Shown: positions 47,122 to 56,447, counted from the first letter of the stretch. The stretch: 64,000 nt of DNA from Lewinellaceae bacterium (GCA_016713985.1 JADJOD010000006.1:62001-126000), one strand, 5' to 3'. Numbers and translations: made by a program. Notes: generated by a model from the sequence alone, not told the origin.

Positions 47122-49056
47122 CTATATATTAAGTGCTTTTCCCCTTGCCAGGCGGCTGTTTTTAAAACCGTAGCCGAAGTAGATCACGAGGCCGGCCGCC
47201 AGCCAGATAAAGAATCCCAGCCAGCTTTTAAACGGTATTTGCGCCATCATATAAAAACAGAACACCAGACCCAGTACGGGGATAAGCGACAAATTGTGGC
47301 GGAAACTCAACACAGCCAGGTAAAAACAGGTAAAAATAAACAGCCACATCGGTATTTTGTGCTGGAAGTGGTTCCAGCCCGATTCAAATTTCAAGGCATC
47401 GTCAACCGGCATCGCAGCCACCGCCGAGTGATAATCTTCGGCTTTGAGGCCGCCCAGGTAAGCCGCCAGGTCGCCGCCGGCAGCAGCCAACCCGGCGCTG
47501 TCCGATTGTGCGATCTGCGTTTTGATACGGGCGATTTCCTGCTCCGGCATACCGCTCATCAGATCTTCCACCACAAATGCTTCCCTTTCGTTGGTCAGCC
47601 AATCCGTCGTTTCCTTTGGGTAACTCGTAAACATAAACGCCATCATGCCCAATAACATGGCGGGAAACAGCCATTTCGCGTTGGCATAGGGCGTGCGGAA
47701 TTTGCCCCGTGGCGCGTCCGGCGTCATTTGTAACTTCAACACGCCGGCGCAAACGAGCACAAAAGCGAAAAGTGTACCCATACTGCACAGATTCAGCACC
47801 GTATCACTTGGAATAAACAGCATCGGGATAACCACAAACAGGCCGGTGATGACGGTAGAAAAATCGGGCGTTCTGAATTTCGGATGGATGTGTGAAAAAC
47901 GTTTGGGCAACAAACCGTCGCGACTCATGGTCATCCAGATACGCGGTTGGCCGAGTTGAAATACGAGGAACACCCCCGCCATAGCGACCACCGCGCTTAC
48001 GGCGATAATGCCCGAGAACCATTTCAGGTTGATTTTTGAAAAAACATACGCCAGCGGGTCATTGACGTTTAACTCCTTATAACTCACCATTCCGGTCAAC
48101 ACCAGCGCAATAATGATATAAAGGACGGTGCAAAGAATGATGGAGTAGATCATTGCCCGGGGCAGGTCGCGCTGGGCGTTTTTGCTTTCTTCTGCCATCG
48201 TGGATAAGGCGTCGAAACCGATATAGGCAAAAAACACCGAGGAAACGCCCGCCATAACGCCTCCGAAACCGTTCGGAACAAAGGGGTGCCAGTTGTCGGT
48301 ATTGACGTAAAACACCCCCACAATAATGACCAGTACAACCACGATCAACTTCAAAACAACCATCAGATTGGCCGTTGTTTTGGACTCCCGAATCCCGACA
48401 TATACCAATGCGGTGATCAGGATGGACATGACGATGGCCGGGATATCGAGAATGGCGCGCAGGTTTCCGATTTGGGGCGCCTGCGTCCAGGCGGCATAGG
48501 CCTCGCGTTGGGCGTCGGTCAGGTCGGAAACCGCCGCGCCCGCTTTGAGCAGGCCGCCGGCCGTTTCAAAACCCTCTTTTGCGGAAACGTAATCCACTGT
48601 CGCCCAAGCAGGTATATGCCATCCCGCGCTGTCGCAAAGGCCCGTGAAATAACCCGACCAGGAAACCGCAACCGTGATGTTGCCAACCGCATATTCCATG
48701 ATGAGGGCCCAACCGATGATCCAGGCGATGAGCTCGCCGAAAGCAACATAGGAATAGGTGTATGCACTGCCTGAAACCGGGATCAGCGAGGCGAATTCCG
48801 CATAGGCAAACGCGGCAAACCCGCAGGCTAAGGCGGTAAAAATAAACAGAAACACCACGGCGGGGCCTCCGTTGTAACTGGCCGATCCGATGGTGCTGAA
48901 AATACCCGCACCGATAATGGCTGCGATACCCAGTGCCGTCAGGTCGACGACCCGCAGGTTTTTTTGCAGGCCGCCGCCGTGGATGGATTCCTGCTCGGCG
49001 GTGGCGATAGCGTCGTCAATATTTTTTTTGCGAAAAAGGTGGTCGAAGAAAGACAT
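47122..49056 (-). CDS. Amino-acid permease (APC family, cationic amino-acid transporter type)
   Basis: 644 residues, about 14 membrane segments. The first helix has LTALGIAAIIGAGIFSTIGSASYNGGPAV, the APC-family 'GxGIF' region; later AYAEFASLIPVSGSAYTYSYVAFGEL and FFAYIGFDALSTMAEES. Two soluble loops, one in helices 4-5 and one of about 80 residues near residues 490-570, are longer than usual. It imports amino acids, likely with a proton; substrate unknown. Just downstream is the sirtuin gene. Confidence 0.92.
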   Translation of the reverse strand: MSFFDHLFRKKNIDDAIATAEQESIHGGGLQKNLRVVDLTALGIAAIIGAGIFSTIGSASYNGGPAVVFLFIFTALACGFAAFAYAEFASLIPVSGSAYTYSYVAFGELIAWIIGWALIMEYAVGNITVAVSWSGYFTGLCDSAGWHIPAWATVDYVSAKEGFETAGGLLKAGAAVSDLTDAQREAYAAWTQAPQIGNLRAILDIPAIVMSILITALVYVGIRESKTTANLMVVLKLIVVVLVIIVGVFYVNTDNWHPFVPNGFGGVMAGVSSVFFAYIGFDALSTMAEESKNAQRDLPRAMIYSIILCTVLYIIIALVLTGMVSYKELNVNDPLAYVFSKINLKWFSGIIAVSAVVAMAGVFLVFQLGQPRIWMTMSRDGLLPKRFSHIHPKFRTPDFSTVITGLFVVIPMLFIPSDTVLNLCSMGTLFAFVLVCAGVLKLQMTPDAPRGKFRTPYANAKWLFPAMLLGMMAFMFTSYPKETTDWLTNEREAFVVEDLMSGMPEQEIARIKTQIAQSDSAGLAAAGGDLAAYLGGLKAEDYHSAVAAMPVDDALKFESGWNHFQHKIPMWLFIFTCFYLAVLSFRHNLSLIPVLGLVFCFYMMAQIPFKSWLGFFIWLAAGLVIYFGYGFKNSRLARGKALNI

Positions 49057-49171
49057 GCTGCAACTTGGGTTTGAAAGTTTTCAGCGTCCAAAGTAGGGTT
49101 TTCCCTGAATTTCAAAGCCTGGTTGCTTTGATCGAATAGACCATCGGCAGAATTCCTTCCAGTCCCTGAAT

Positions 49172-50473
49172 TCAAAAAACTTTCTCTTTAGCCAGATAGC
49201 CCGCTTTGGCCTGCCACAACAGGTCGTCGTTGCGCAGCCGTCGGCGGACAATAACATCGTAGGGCATTATTGTTTCGTAGTCCTCTGCCCGTACCCGTAC
49301 CTGTCCGCCGAAATCATAGATTTTCAGGGAAGGGAATTGCCCGCCCAGCGTTTGCGGTACATCCGGCAGGCGGTAGGAGGCAATGCTGCCGGAAGGCGGC
49401 AGGTACACATCCCAGGTAATATGAGGTGTGCCGGAGCGTGTGCGGGAAAACACCAGGGCATCGAACGATCCGATGCATTGGGTGGCCACCAGGCGATTGT
49501 CCGAGAGGACGGTGGGTTGCAAATCGAAAGCCGGTTGGGGTACAGTGGCCGGAATACCCGCAAAAAACCGGTCGAGGATATTGCCGCCGGGAGAAGGATC
49601 AGAGCCGTTCAATTGTACACGAAAACCGTTGTACGGTTTGGGTCCGGGATTAAAAATATCGTTGGAAATGGGTTCAAATACATCGATGTCGTTAAACACC
49701 GGAATCGCGCCACCCGGTGCGCGCAACAGGTCGCCCATCGCCAAAAACCGGAAACCGGCGGTATCAACCACCCCGTCCACCTTATACTCCCAGGCGGCGG
49801 TAAAGGGAAGGGCGATGTTTTTGGGCATGGCAAAAAGGGGGAGCATGAGGTTGGCATCCACGGTTACGCTGAGGGTTGGTCCGTCGACATTTTCGAAAAG
49901 AATAAATCGCCAGGTGGGCTGGCCGTTGACCTGAACCCGCATCCACAATTTGCCGGTATGCAGCACCCGGTACTGACCGGAAAAATTATTCGACGCCTGC
50001 GGGCGCGCAAAGGTGAGGCCGTCGGGCACGATGATGGAATCGACCGACGTGACGCCGGTAAACGTGACCAGCAAATCGGTGGTCTGGTAATAATAAGGAG
50101 AGCGCAGATTGATCGTTTCGCCGCTTGCCAGGTTGGTATAAGTCGTCAGGTGAACGATGGTGTCGCGTACACCCGAACCGGGCGCATCGATGGTGACGAT
50201 GTTCACCACGGTGCAGTCGAAACGGTCGCCGGGTTTGGAAACCGGCACCGTCACCAGGGTCGTATCATTGCCGGGTATTTCACTGTAAACCTTCACCCGG
50301 CCGCTTTCGTCGGACAAAAAAATGGCGAAGCGGGTCTGGATCGGACTGTACTCGTTGTTCACGTGCAGCGTAAAAAGCGGGTCGGCAGGTGGAGGGTCCA
50401 CGGACGGGTCTTTCCGGCAGGCAAAAAACAGCAAAACCGGGAGAAACAGGTACGGGAAATAACGGACAGGCAT
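49172..50473 (-). CDS. Lipoprotein with unknown function, DUF4249-like appearance
   Basis: 433 residues with a lipoprotein signal (YLFLPVLLFFACRKDPSVDP, lipobox FFAC). The mature protein is beta-rich with several 'PGDRFDC' and 'TVDANLMLPLF' segments and no enzyme motif. It might belong to the carbohydrate-uptake or surface lipoprotein class; no family is asserted. The C-terminal tail (NDDLLWQAKAGYLAKEKVF) is unremarkable. It is followed upstream (50474-50763) by a gap of about 290 bp holding only repeats. Confidence 0.5.
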   Translation of the reverse strand: MPVRYFPYLFLPVLLFFACRKDPSVDPPPADPLFTLHVNNEYSPIQTRFAIFLSDESGRVKVYSEIPGNDTTLVTVPVSKPGDRFDCTVVNIVTIDAPGSGVRDTIVHLTTYTNLASGETINLRSPYYYQTTDLLVTFTGVTSVDSIIVPDGLTFARPQASNNFSGQYRVLHTGKLWMRVQVNGQPTWRFILFENVDGPTLSVTVDANLMLPLFAMPKNIALPFTAAWEYKVDGVVDTAGFRFLAMGDLLRAPGGAIPVFNDIDVFEPISNDIFNPGPKPYNGFRVQLNGSDPSPGGNILDRFFAGIPATVPQPAFDLQPTVLSDNRLVATQCIGSFDALVFSRTRSGTPHITWDVYLPPSGSIASYRLPDVPQTLGGQFPSLKIYDFGGQVRVRAEDYETIMPYDVIVRRRLRNDDLLWQAKAGYLAKEKVF

Positions 50474-50500
50474 AAAAATCGGTTTAATTCGGTGAACACG

Positions 50501-50639
50501 TAGCGCGAACTTCAGTTCGCCGGTGTAGCGCGAACTTCAGTTCGCCGGTGTAGCGCGAACTTCAGTTCGCCGGTTTTGGGCTAAAATGCGAACTGAAGTT
50601 CGCATTACGTGGCATCGGCGAACTGAAGTTCGCGTTACA
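50501..50639 (+). repeat. 25-bp repeats built on GCGAACTTCAGTTCGC, three direct and two inverted
   Basis: Three tandem copies of a 25-bp unit containing GCGAACTTCAGTTCGC (itself a 7-bp stem with a TC loop) are followed by two copies in the opposite orientation (GCGAACTGAAGTTCGC). The whole block lies between the lipoprotein gene and the LOG gene and can fold on itself. Confidence 0.88.
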
Positions 50640-50763
50640 TGGGCGGCAAAGATAACCTCCCCAAAAATAATTACCGGCACTTTAAGCAAGCTTCGGATAT
50701 TCGCCCCACCCATCGCCTTTTATGCCCCTGTTAATCAGTTAATTCAAATACCGCTATCTTATC

Positions 50764-51330
50764 ATGACATCAATTGCAGTTTTTTGCGGCGCTAACAAAG
50801 GCAACCAACCCTGGTTCGAAGCCGCCGCCACCCAGCTTGGAAAAACCCTGGCAGAACGGAATATCCGCGTTTTATACGGCGGCGGCAGCGTCGGACTCAT
50901 GGGAGTTTTGGCCGATGCCGTACTCGCCGGCGGGGGAAAAATCACCGGCATTATCACGCACCAGTTGCACGGACTCGAACTCGGCCACCCCGATGTAAAA
51001 GACATGATCCACGTAGAAACGATGTCCGAACGGCGGGTACTGCTGCTGCAAAACACGGACGGCGTCATTACCCTGCCCGGCGGATACGGCTCGATGGACG
51101 AACATTTTGAGGCACTAACCCTCGCACAACTCCAGCAATACCGAAAACCGGTGGGCCTGCTCAACGTACGCGGATATTACGACCCCCTGATTGCCATGAT
51201 GGATAAAATGGTGGAGTACGGATTCCTCAAACCCGACAACCGGCATCTCTGCATCGACGCTCCGGGCATACCCGAATTGCTGGAAAAAATGACGGCTTAT
51301 GAGTACAAAGCCCTTGAAAAATGGGTTTGA
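50764..51330 (+). CDS. LOG-family protein (TIGR00730, cytokinin riboside phosphoribohydrolase-like)
   Basis: 188 residues. Rossmann-fold landmarks: the start SIAVFCGANKGNQPWFEA, VLYGGGSVGLMGVLADAVL and the diagnostic PGGYGSMDEHFEALT, which is the PGGxGTxxE motif, with TMSERRVLLL before it. LOG enzymes hydrolyse nucleoside 5'-monophosphates to base and ribose phosphate; in bacteria the physiological substrate is usually unknown. Confidence 0.92.
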   Translation: MTSIAVFCGANKGNQPWFEAAATQLGKTLAERNIRVLYGGGSVGLMGVLADAVLAGGGKITGIITHQLHGLELGHPDVKDMIHVETMSERRVLLLQNTDGVITLPGGYGSMDEHFEALTLAQLQQYRKPVGLLNVRGYYDPLIAMMDKMVEYGFLKPDNRHLCIDAPGIPELLEKMTAYEYKALEKWV

Positions 51331-51383
51331 GCCGCTCAAGGGGTTAAAATTCTTTTAAAACTGCCCCTGAGGGCGTGACGGTT

Positions 51384-51416
51384 TTTGGTTTTTCGGTTAT
51401 AGGAGTACTACTTTTG
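51384..51416 (+). promoter_or_regulatory. Promoter of the thioredoxin-family gene
   Basis: TTTG at 51384-51387, a 21-bp spacer and TACTTTTG at 51409-51416. This is the best -33/-7 pair in the window, 32 bp upstream of ATG 51449. Confidence 0.6.
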
Positions 51417-51448
51417 TTTTTAATAAAACAGACTTGAACGTGTTCGAT

Positions 51449-52321
51449 ATGCGCAGACTCCTGATAACTTGTTTAATCGCCTTTATTGCCGGCGCTCTCG
51501 CCGCGCAGCCTACTCCCCGTGCCAACAATAAAACCGCCGTAAAAACGACGCTTGTACCCGCCGCTTCCGGTCAACGGGGCAATAACACTGCGGCAAAACA
51601 GTCCGGCAGTGCCCGTACCGCCAAACCCGCGAATCCTTCACCCGCCCCCTCGCTTCGATCCGACGCCAGCAACCCCGGCACAGGCAGCAACCCGGCCAGT
51701 GAATCGCGTAGCAATAATACCCATGCCGCCGGAGCCAACTCCCGTTCCACAACGGCGCGCCCCTCGCTGACGATTCCGGCTGCACCGTCGACCGGCAGCA
51801 CGACGACCAAATCCATTTCCAATCCCGTCAAAAAAACCGCACCCTTGAAAGAGGTCAACCCGGTAAAAGTAAAATGGATGACCCTGGAAGATGCCCTGGA
51901 AAAAAGTAAAACGGAAAAACGAAAAATTTTCGTAGACGTCATGACCGACTGGTGCGGATGGTGCAAACGAATGGATTCCACCACGTTTGTCAACCCCGCC
52001 GTTGCAGAATACCTCAACGATCACTACTACCCGGTAAAATTCAATGCCGAGCAGCAGGAGGATATTACGTTTAAAGATAAAACCTACCGCTTCAAAAAGA
52101 ATGGCGCCCGCGGTTTCCACGAACTCGCTGCCGAATGGCTCAACAACCGGCTTAGCTACCCGACTGTTGTCTTTTTAGATGAAAATCAAGGGGTTATCCA
52201 ACCCCTGCCCGGCTACCAGGATGCCGTAAAAATGGAAGCAATCCTGAATTATTTCGGAACGGACAGTCATAAAAAAACGCCCTGGGAGTCGTACGAAAAG
52301 AATTTTAACCAGCAGAAATAG
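51449..52321 (+). CDS. Exported thioredoxin-family protein with a long disordered linker
   Basis: 290 residues from ATG 51449 (MRRLLITCLIAFIAGALAAQ), chosen because it begins the signal peptide and lies just downstream of the promoter; a TTG at 51434 is an alternative. Residues ~21-140 are Ala/Ser/Thr/Pro/Asn-rich and probably disordered. The C-terminal thioredoxin-like domain has VDVMTDWCGWCKRMD with the CxxC, FKKNGARGFHEL and YPTVVFLDENQGV. It resembles the DUF255/SoxW-like proteins that repair periplasmic disulfides. aroC starts 23 bp later on the same strand. Confidence 0.85.
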   Translation: MRRLLITCLIAFIAGALAAQPTPRANNKTAVKTTLVPAASGQRGNNTAAKQSGSARTAKPANPSPAPSLRSDASNPGTGSNPASESRSNNTHAAGANSRSTTARPSLTIPAAPSTGSTTTKSISNPVKKTAPLKEVNPVKVKWMTLEDALEKSKTEKRKIFVDVMTDWCGWCKRMDSTTFVNPAVAEYLNDHYYPVKFNAEQQEDITFKDKTYRFKKNGARGFHELAAEWLNNRLSYPTVVFLDENQGVIQPLPGYQDAVKMEAILNYFGTDSHKKTPWESYEKNFNQQK

Positions 52322-52344
52322 CGGGCATATCACTTCCAATATAT

Positions 52345-53589
52345 ATGTCCGGCAACACTTTCGGTACCCTTTTTTGCGTCACCACATTCGGCGAATCACA
52401 CGGCGCGGCCATCGGTTGCATCGTCGACGGCTGCCCCGCAGGACTGGAATTTGACCTGGAATTCATCCAGCATGAACTCGACCGCCGCCGCCCCGGACAA
52501 AGCGCCATCGTCACCCAACGCAAGGAAAGTGATACCGTGCAGGTATTGAGTGGTGTTTTTGAAGGAAAAACGACCGGCACACCTATTGCAATGGTCATCC
52601 CGAACGAAGACCAGCGTTCCCGCGACTATGATCACTTAGCCACGGCTTTTCGGCCCAGTCACGCCGATTATACGTGGCACAGCAAATTCGGCCACCGCGA
52701 CCACCGGGGCGGAGGCCGGAGCAGCGCGCGCGAAACGGCCGCCCGCGTGGCCGCCGGCGCACTTGCAAAATTGTTTTTAAAAACGCAAAATATTGATATC
52801 CAGGCGTATGTGAGCCAGGTAGGCAACCTGACCCTGCCGGATGATTATTCCAAACTTGATCTTTCCCGCACTGAAAGCAATGACTTGCGCTGCCCCGATC
52901 CGGTGATGGCCGACAAAATGATCCGGCTGATCAAAAAGGTGCGCAAGGCGGGCGATACCATCGGCGGAGTGGTAAGCGCCGTGGTGCGCGGTTGTCCGCC
53001 CGGACTCGGCGAACCGGTATTCGACAAACTGCACGCCGACCTGGGCAAGGCCATGCTCAGCATCAATGCCGCCAAAGGTTTTGAATACGGCTCCGGTTTT
53101 GCGGGCGTCAACATGCTGGGGTCTCAGCACAATGACCTGTTTACGGTAGACGGTGGACGGTGGACGGTGGACGGTGGACGGTGGACGGTAGACGGTGGAC
53201 GGGGGACGGTGGACGGGGGACGGGGGACGGTAGACGGCGATACGGCTGCCTACGAGGATTCGGATCCAGTCGTCCACCGTCTACCGTCCACCGTCTACCG
53301 TCCACCGTCTACCGTCTACCGTCCACCGTCCACCGTAACCAACCATTCCGGCGGCATTCAGGGCGGCATTTCCAACGGCATGGATATTTATTTCCGGGTG
53401 GCATTCAAACCGGTGGCCACCATCATGCGCGACCAGGAATCGATCGGTGCGGACGGCGAACCCGTGGTGGTAAAAGGAAAAGGGCGCCACGACCCCTGTG
53501 TCGTTCCACGAGCCGTACCCATCGTGGAAGCCATGGCGGCGCTTGTGCTGGCCGACCATCTCCTGCGCGCCCGGGCAGACAGGGTGTAG
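52345..53589 (+). CDS. aroC: Chorismate synthase with an in-frame 65-codon repeat insert
   Basis: 414 residues versus about 350-390 in the family. It converts 5-enolpyruvylshikimate-3-phosphate to chorismate with reduced FMN. Signatures are FGESHGAAIGCIVDGCPAG, RPSHADYTWHSKFGHRDHRGGGRSSARETAARVAAG and SGGIQGGISNGMDIYFRVAFKP. The insert at residues ~266-331 (53142-53336) sits between HNDLFTV and NHSGGIQGG, where homologues have a short surface loop. It reads TVDGGRW-type repeats, a short spacer, then VYRPPST-type repeats. As it is exactly 195 bp, the frame is kept. Confidence 0.95.
   Translation: MSGNTFGTLFCVTTFGESHGAAIGCIVDGCPAGLEFDLEFIQHELDRRRPGQSAIVTQRKESDTVQVLSGVFEGKTTGTPIAMVIPNEDQRSRDYDHLATAFRPSHADYTWHSKFGHRDHRGGGRSSARETAARVAAGALAKLFLKTQNIDIQAYVSQVGNLTLPDDYSKLDLSRTESNDLRCPDPVMADKMIRLIKKVRKAGDTIGGVVSAVVRGCPPGLGEPVFDKLHADLGKAMLSINAAKGFEYGSGFAGVNMLGSQHNDLFTVDGGRWTVDGGRWTVDGGRGTVDGGRGTVDGDTAAYEDSDPVVHRLPSTVYRPPSTVYRPPSTVTNHSGGIQGGISNGMDIYFRVAFKPVATIMRDQESIGADGEPVVVKGKGRHDPCVVPRAVPIVEAMAALVLADHLLRARADRV
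53142..53336 (+). repeat. Inverted pair of 7-bp tandem arrays inside aroC
   Basis: A forward array of GGACGGT or AGACGGT units (53142-53237) is followed by a ~34-bp spacer and the reverse-complement array of ACCGTCC or ACCGTCT units (53272-53336). The transcript could form a hairpin of about 60 paired bases within the coding sequence. The total is 195 bp, a multiple of 3. Confidence 0.95.
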
Positions 53590-53601
53590 TTTGTTGGTTT
53601 A

Positions 53602-53687
53602 GACAGGATTTACAGGATCTACAGGTTTTATATTCGTCGGCAAAGCCGATTATTAACCTGTAGATCCTGTAAATCCTGTCTAAACTA
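53602..53687 (+). repeat. Inverted pair of 9-bp arrays (ACAGGATTT type) after aroC
   Basis: Three ACAGGATTT-type units on the left pair almost perfectly (about 26 bp) with the reverse complement on the right around a ~30-base spacer. It separates aroC from the tocopherol-cyclase-like gene and may end aroC transcription. Confidence 0.88.
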
Positions 53688-53695
53688 ATAAAAAC

Positions 53696-54656
53696 ATGTC
53701 ATTCCTGAAACGAATACGCGCTACCTGGTATCCCGACGAATACCACGGATGGGGGCGCACCCGCCGGTACTTTGAAGGCTGGTATTTCAAGGTGGTGTCG
53801 CCCGACGAACGGCACGCCCTGGCTTTTATTCCGGGTATTTCGATGAATAAGCAGGGAGAACGCCACTCCTTTATCCAGGTGATGGACGGGAAGGCCTGCC
53901 AGGCGCAGTACCACCGGTTTCCGGCGGAAGCATTCCGGCCTTCGGAGCGGCAGTTCGGGGTGGCGCTGGGCGCAAATTATTTTTCCGGAGCAAAAATACA
54001 GCTCGACCTGCCGGGTATTTCCGGAGCGATCGGATTCCGGGAGACGACTCCCTGGCCCAGGATGCTGGGCGCACCGGGCATTATGGGCTGGTATTCGTTT
54101 GTGCCTTTTATGGAGTGTTTTCACGGCGTGGTAAGTCTGAACCACGTGCTGGAAGGGAACCTGGACATTGAAAACAGACAAATTGATTTTTCCGGCGGTA
54201 AAGGTTATATCGAAAAGATTGGGGCCGGTCGTTTCCACGCCTACGTCTGGATGCAGGCCAACCACTTCGATACCCATGACCGGGCATCGCTGATGGCATC
54301 CGTGGCGCATATTCCCTGGCTGGGCAGTTATTTTATCGGATTTATCAGCGGATTCTGGCTCGACGGGCAGTTATTCCGATTTGCTACGTATACAGGCGCT
54401 CGTAAGATCCTGAAAATCAACGAACAAGAGGTGAGAGTTAATTCTTAAAAACCCTGAAACGGAACTGCGCATTGTGGCGAAGCAAGCGGCCGGCACGGCG
54501 CTTCAGTCTCCTATTTCCGGCGAAATGACCGGGAAGATCAACGAAAGTCTTCAGGCAAGTTTATTCGTGGAATTGCGAAAAAACGGGCGGCGTATTTTTG
54601 AAGGAACAGGCAGGAATGCCGGTCTGGAAGTTGCCGGCGAGGTGGAATTGCTGTGA
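53696..54656 (+). CDS. Tocopherol-cyclase-like protein (PF14249-like), frameshifted
   Basis: Reading in one frame to 54448 gives the canonical start (MSFLKRIRATWYPDEYHGWG), RRYFEGWYFKVVSP, LAFIPGISM, SFIQVMDGK and GWYSFVPFMECFHGVVSLNH. An extra base near 54433-54436 throws the frame into a premature stop; removing it continues through ELILKNPETELRIVAKQ to TGA 54656 (~320 residues, family size). A second, self-compensating pair of indels near 54210-54240 is suggested because GYIEKIGAGRFHAYVWM replaces the family's GYIEKDWG-SFP. Plants and cyanobacteria use this fold for tocopherol; in non-photosynthetic bacteria the role is unknown. Confidence 0.72.
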
Positions 54657-54663
54657 TGGCAGG

Positions 54664-55365
54664 TTATTCGACGTATTCCTGGAATACAAGTTCCCGGTTA
54701 CTCATATCAAACGCGCACAAAGAACCCATGCCGTCCCGGTCGGTAAAGCGCCTTTCCGCAAATACACAGCCCGCATCAAGGTCTAAGTAGCGGCCAATTT
54801 CGAGGCAATAGAACTGATCTTCAATATGATGCGCGGCCATCGGAGTGTGGCCGTGCAGGATGGTTCGTTCGCCCAGCCAGTCGTACCGCACCTGGCCGTA
54901 CCAGTCCCAGTTGCGGATCCAGCACATTTCTTTTGTGCTGCTTAAAGGGTCCGGAAGACTGAAATCCAGTCCGCCGTGAACGAGAATGTACCCTTCAGTT
55001 TCCATAAAATAGGGCAATTCCCGCATAAAATCGAGGTATTCCGGCGGAATATCGCTGCATTGGGTCACTCCAAAACTGTCCATCGTTTTTTTGCCGTCGC
55101 CCAGAAGCCAGCGTTCGAGGCCGGTAAAATCGTTCGCTGCGGCTTGTAGCACCAGTTCCTCGTGGTTGCCGCGCAGGCAGCGGATGGTATAGCCGTTTTT
55201 TTTCAGGTGAAAGATCGTGTCGATCACCCCTTTTGAATCGGGCCCGCGGTCTACATAATCGCCGAGCAGGTAGAGCTCGTCGGATTGTGTAAAGGCGAGT
55301 GTATCCAGCAAGGCCAGGAAGGTGGTTTTGCATCCGTGGATGTCGGTAATGGCGATTTTGCGCAT
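54664..55365 (-). CDS. Metallophosphoesterase of the PP1-like (serine/threonine phosphatase/ApaH) type
   Basis: 233 residues with all five phosphoesterase motifs: TDIHGC, GDYVDRGPDSKG, GNHEELV, a YILVHGGLD His and GERTILHGHTPM, binding two metals. Substrates may be protein phosphoserine/threonine or diadenosine tetraphosphate; the sequence does not decide between them. It is convergent with the tocopherol-cyclase-like gene, leaving only 7 bp between the stops. Confidence 0.9.
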   Translation of the reverse strand: MRKIAITDIHGCKTTFLALLDTLAFTQSDELYLLGDYVDRGPDSKGVIDTIFHLKKNGYTIRCLRGNHEELVLQAAANDFTGLERWLLGDGKKTMDSFGVTQCSDIPPEYLDFMRELPYFMETEGYILVHGGLDFSLPDPLSSTKEMCWIRNWDWYGQVRYDWLGERTILHGHTPMAAHHIEDQFYCLEIGRYLDLDAGCVFAERRFTDRDGMGSLCAFDMSNRELVFQEYVE

Positions 55366-55488
55366 GGGTCCTGGTTTTTATTGTAGTTAGCGCCGGGGCG
55401 TTCCTTTGTTTGAAAGGATGTCTAAATTGTGTTTTGCGGCAAGAAGTTCCTGCCAACCGAAATAATTTGAATTTAGAGCCTACGTAAG

Positions 55489-55575
55489 TGCGCAAAATTA
55501 ATGATGCTAATTCTCTTCGGAACATTCTGAGAATGAATCATCTGGGCGGAAAAGATTTCCGCCCTACTACTTATC
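55489..55575 (-). repeat. Dispersed palindromic element, copy 2, with a promoter-like end
   Basis: On the minus strand the order is AGTAGGGCGGAAA / TTTCCGCCC, then AGATGATTCATTCTCAGAA, TGTTCCGAAGAGAATT and finally TAATTTTG (55493-55500), a -7 box pointing to the phosphoesterase gene 128 bp away. The same order including TAATTTTG occurs in copy 4 at 63046-63125. Confidence 0.85.
55493..55500 (-). promoter_or_regulatory. -7 box within the dispersed element
   Basis: The minus strand reads TAATTTTG followed by CGC, 128 bp upstream of the phosphoesterase ATG; conserved in place relative to the repeat in copy 4. Confidence 0.4.
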
Positions 55576-55700
55576 CGAAAACAATCGACGGCGGCCCGGA
55601 TGTTTCGGTTTTTATCACATCGCATAAAAAGTGGCTTTGTTGCTATCATTGCAGGCGGATTGGTTACTTACGTCCTCCTACTTAAAATCAATGCTCCGAT

Positions 55701-56447
55701 ATGCAGGATTGGGTACTTGCCTTGTTTTTTATGGCCATCGCTTTGATATACGCCTCGGTCGGTTTCGGCGGAGGCTCCAGTTACCTGGCTTTGCTGGCCG
55801 TGGCGGGCCTGCCTTTTCAGGAAATCCGTCTGACTGCGCTCCTCTGCAACATCATTGTGGTGAGCGGCGGCGTTTTCATTTTTTTCCAAAACAAACAACT
55901 CAACGCGCGAAAAATCCTCCCCTTAGTTGCCGTAAGTATTCCGGCCTCATTTTTTGGTGCAATAATGCGGATCAGCGAAGAAACGTTTTTTTTGCTGCTG
56001 GGTGTAAGTCTGCTGACCGCCTCGGTATTGTTGTGGTTTCAGCCCCGTCGGCCGGAAGAAACACCCGATTCGGCGCCTCAACCCGTCCGTAGCGGCTTGC
56101 TGGGCGGCGGCATCGGTTTTTTTTCCGGTCTGGTCGGTATCGGCGGCGGCATTTTTTTATCGCCTGTGCTGCATTTTTTTCGCTGGGATACGGCCCGCAA
56201 AATCGCCGCGGCCGCCAGCGTCTTTATCCTGGCCAACTCGCTGGCGGGTATAGCCGGTCAACTGAGTCACCTGCCGCCGGGGTTGAACTGGGGCCGCATC
56301 ACGCTGCTCGGCGCCGCCGTTTTTACCGGCGGCCAGGCGGGTTCACGGATCAGCATGACGCATTTCAATCCCTTGTTTATCCGCCGCCTGACGGCAGTTC
56401 TGGTGTTTGCAGCAGGAGTTGAAATAATGATGAATGATGAGAGATGA
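55701..56447 (+). CDS. TauE/SafE-family anion exporter
   Basis: 248 residues, about eight hydrophobic helices in two halves; both halves begin with the family's Gly-rich motif (IYASVGFGGGSSYLALLAVAGL and GGGIGFFSGLVGIGGGIFLSPVLHFF). Members move sulfite, sulfoacetate or related anions. Its end runs into a repeat array (the last residues IMMNDER are array-encoded). It is convergent with the molybdenum-cofactor genes, so a role with molybdate or sulfite-using enzymes is possible but unproven. Confidence 0.88.
   Translation: MQDWVLALFFMAIALIYASVGFGGGSSYLALLAVAGLPFQEIRLTALLCNIIVVSGGVFIFFQNKQLNARKILPLVAVSIPASFFGAIMRISEETFFLLLGVSLLTASVLLWFQPRRPEETPDSAPQPVRSGLLGGGIGFFSGLVGIGGGIFLSPVLHFFRWDTARKIAAAASVFILANSLAGIAGQLSHLPPGLNWGRITLLGAAVFTGGQAGSRISMTHFNPLFIRRLTAVLVFAAGVEIMMNDER

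Larger units (their letters stand above)
55366..55700. other. Intergenic region between the phosphoesterase and the TauE/SafE gene
   Basis: No gene is supported in 335 bp. It holds the dispersed palindromic element (55489-55575) with a promoter-like TAATTTTG toward the phosphoesterase. I saw no promoter for the TauE/SafE gene. Confidence 0.6.

Noticed and set aside
50501..50639. CRISPR array or attachment site from 25-bp repeats
   Set aside because: Three direct and two inverted copies without spacers or cas or integrase genes; it is an intergenic hairpin repeat.
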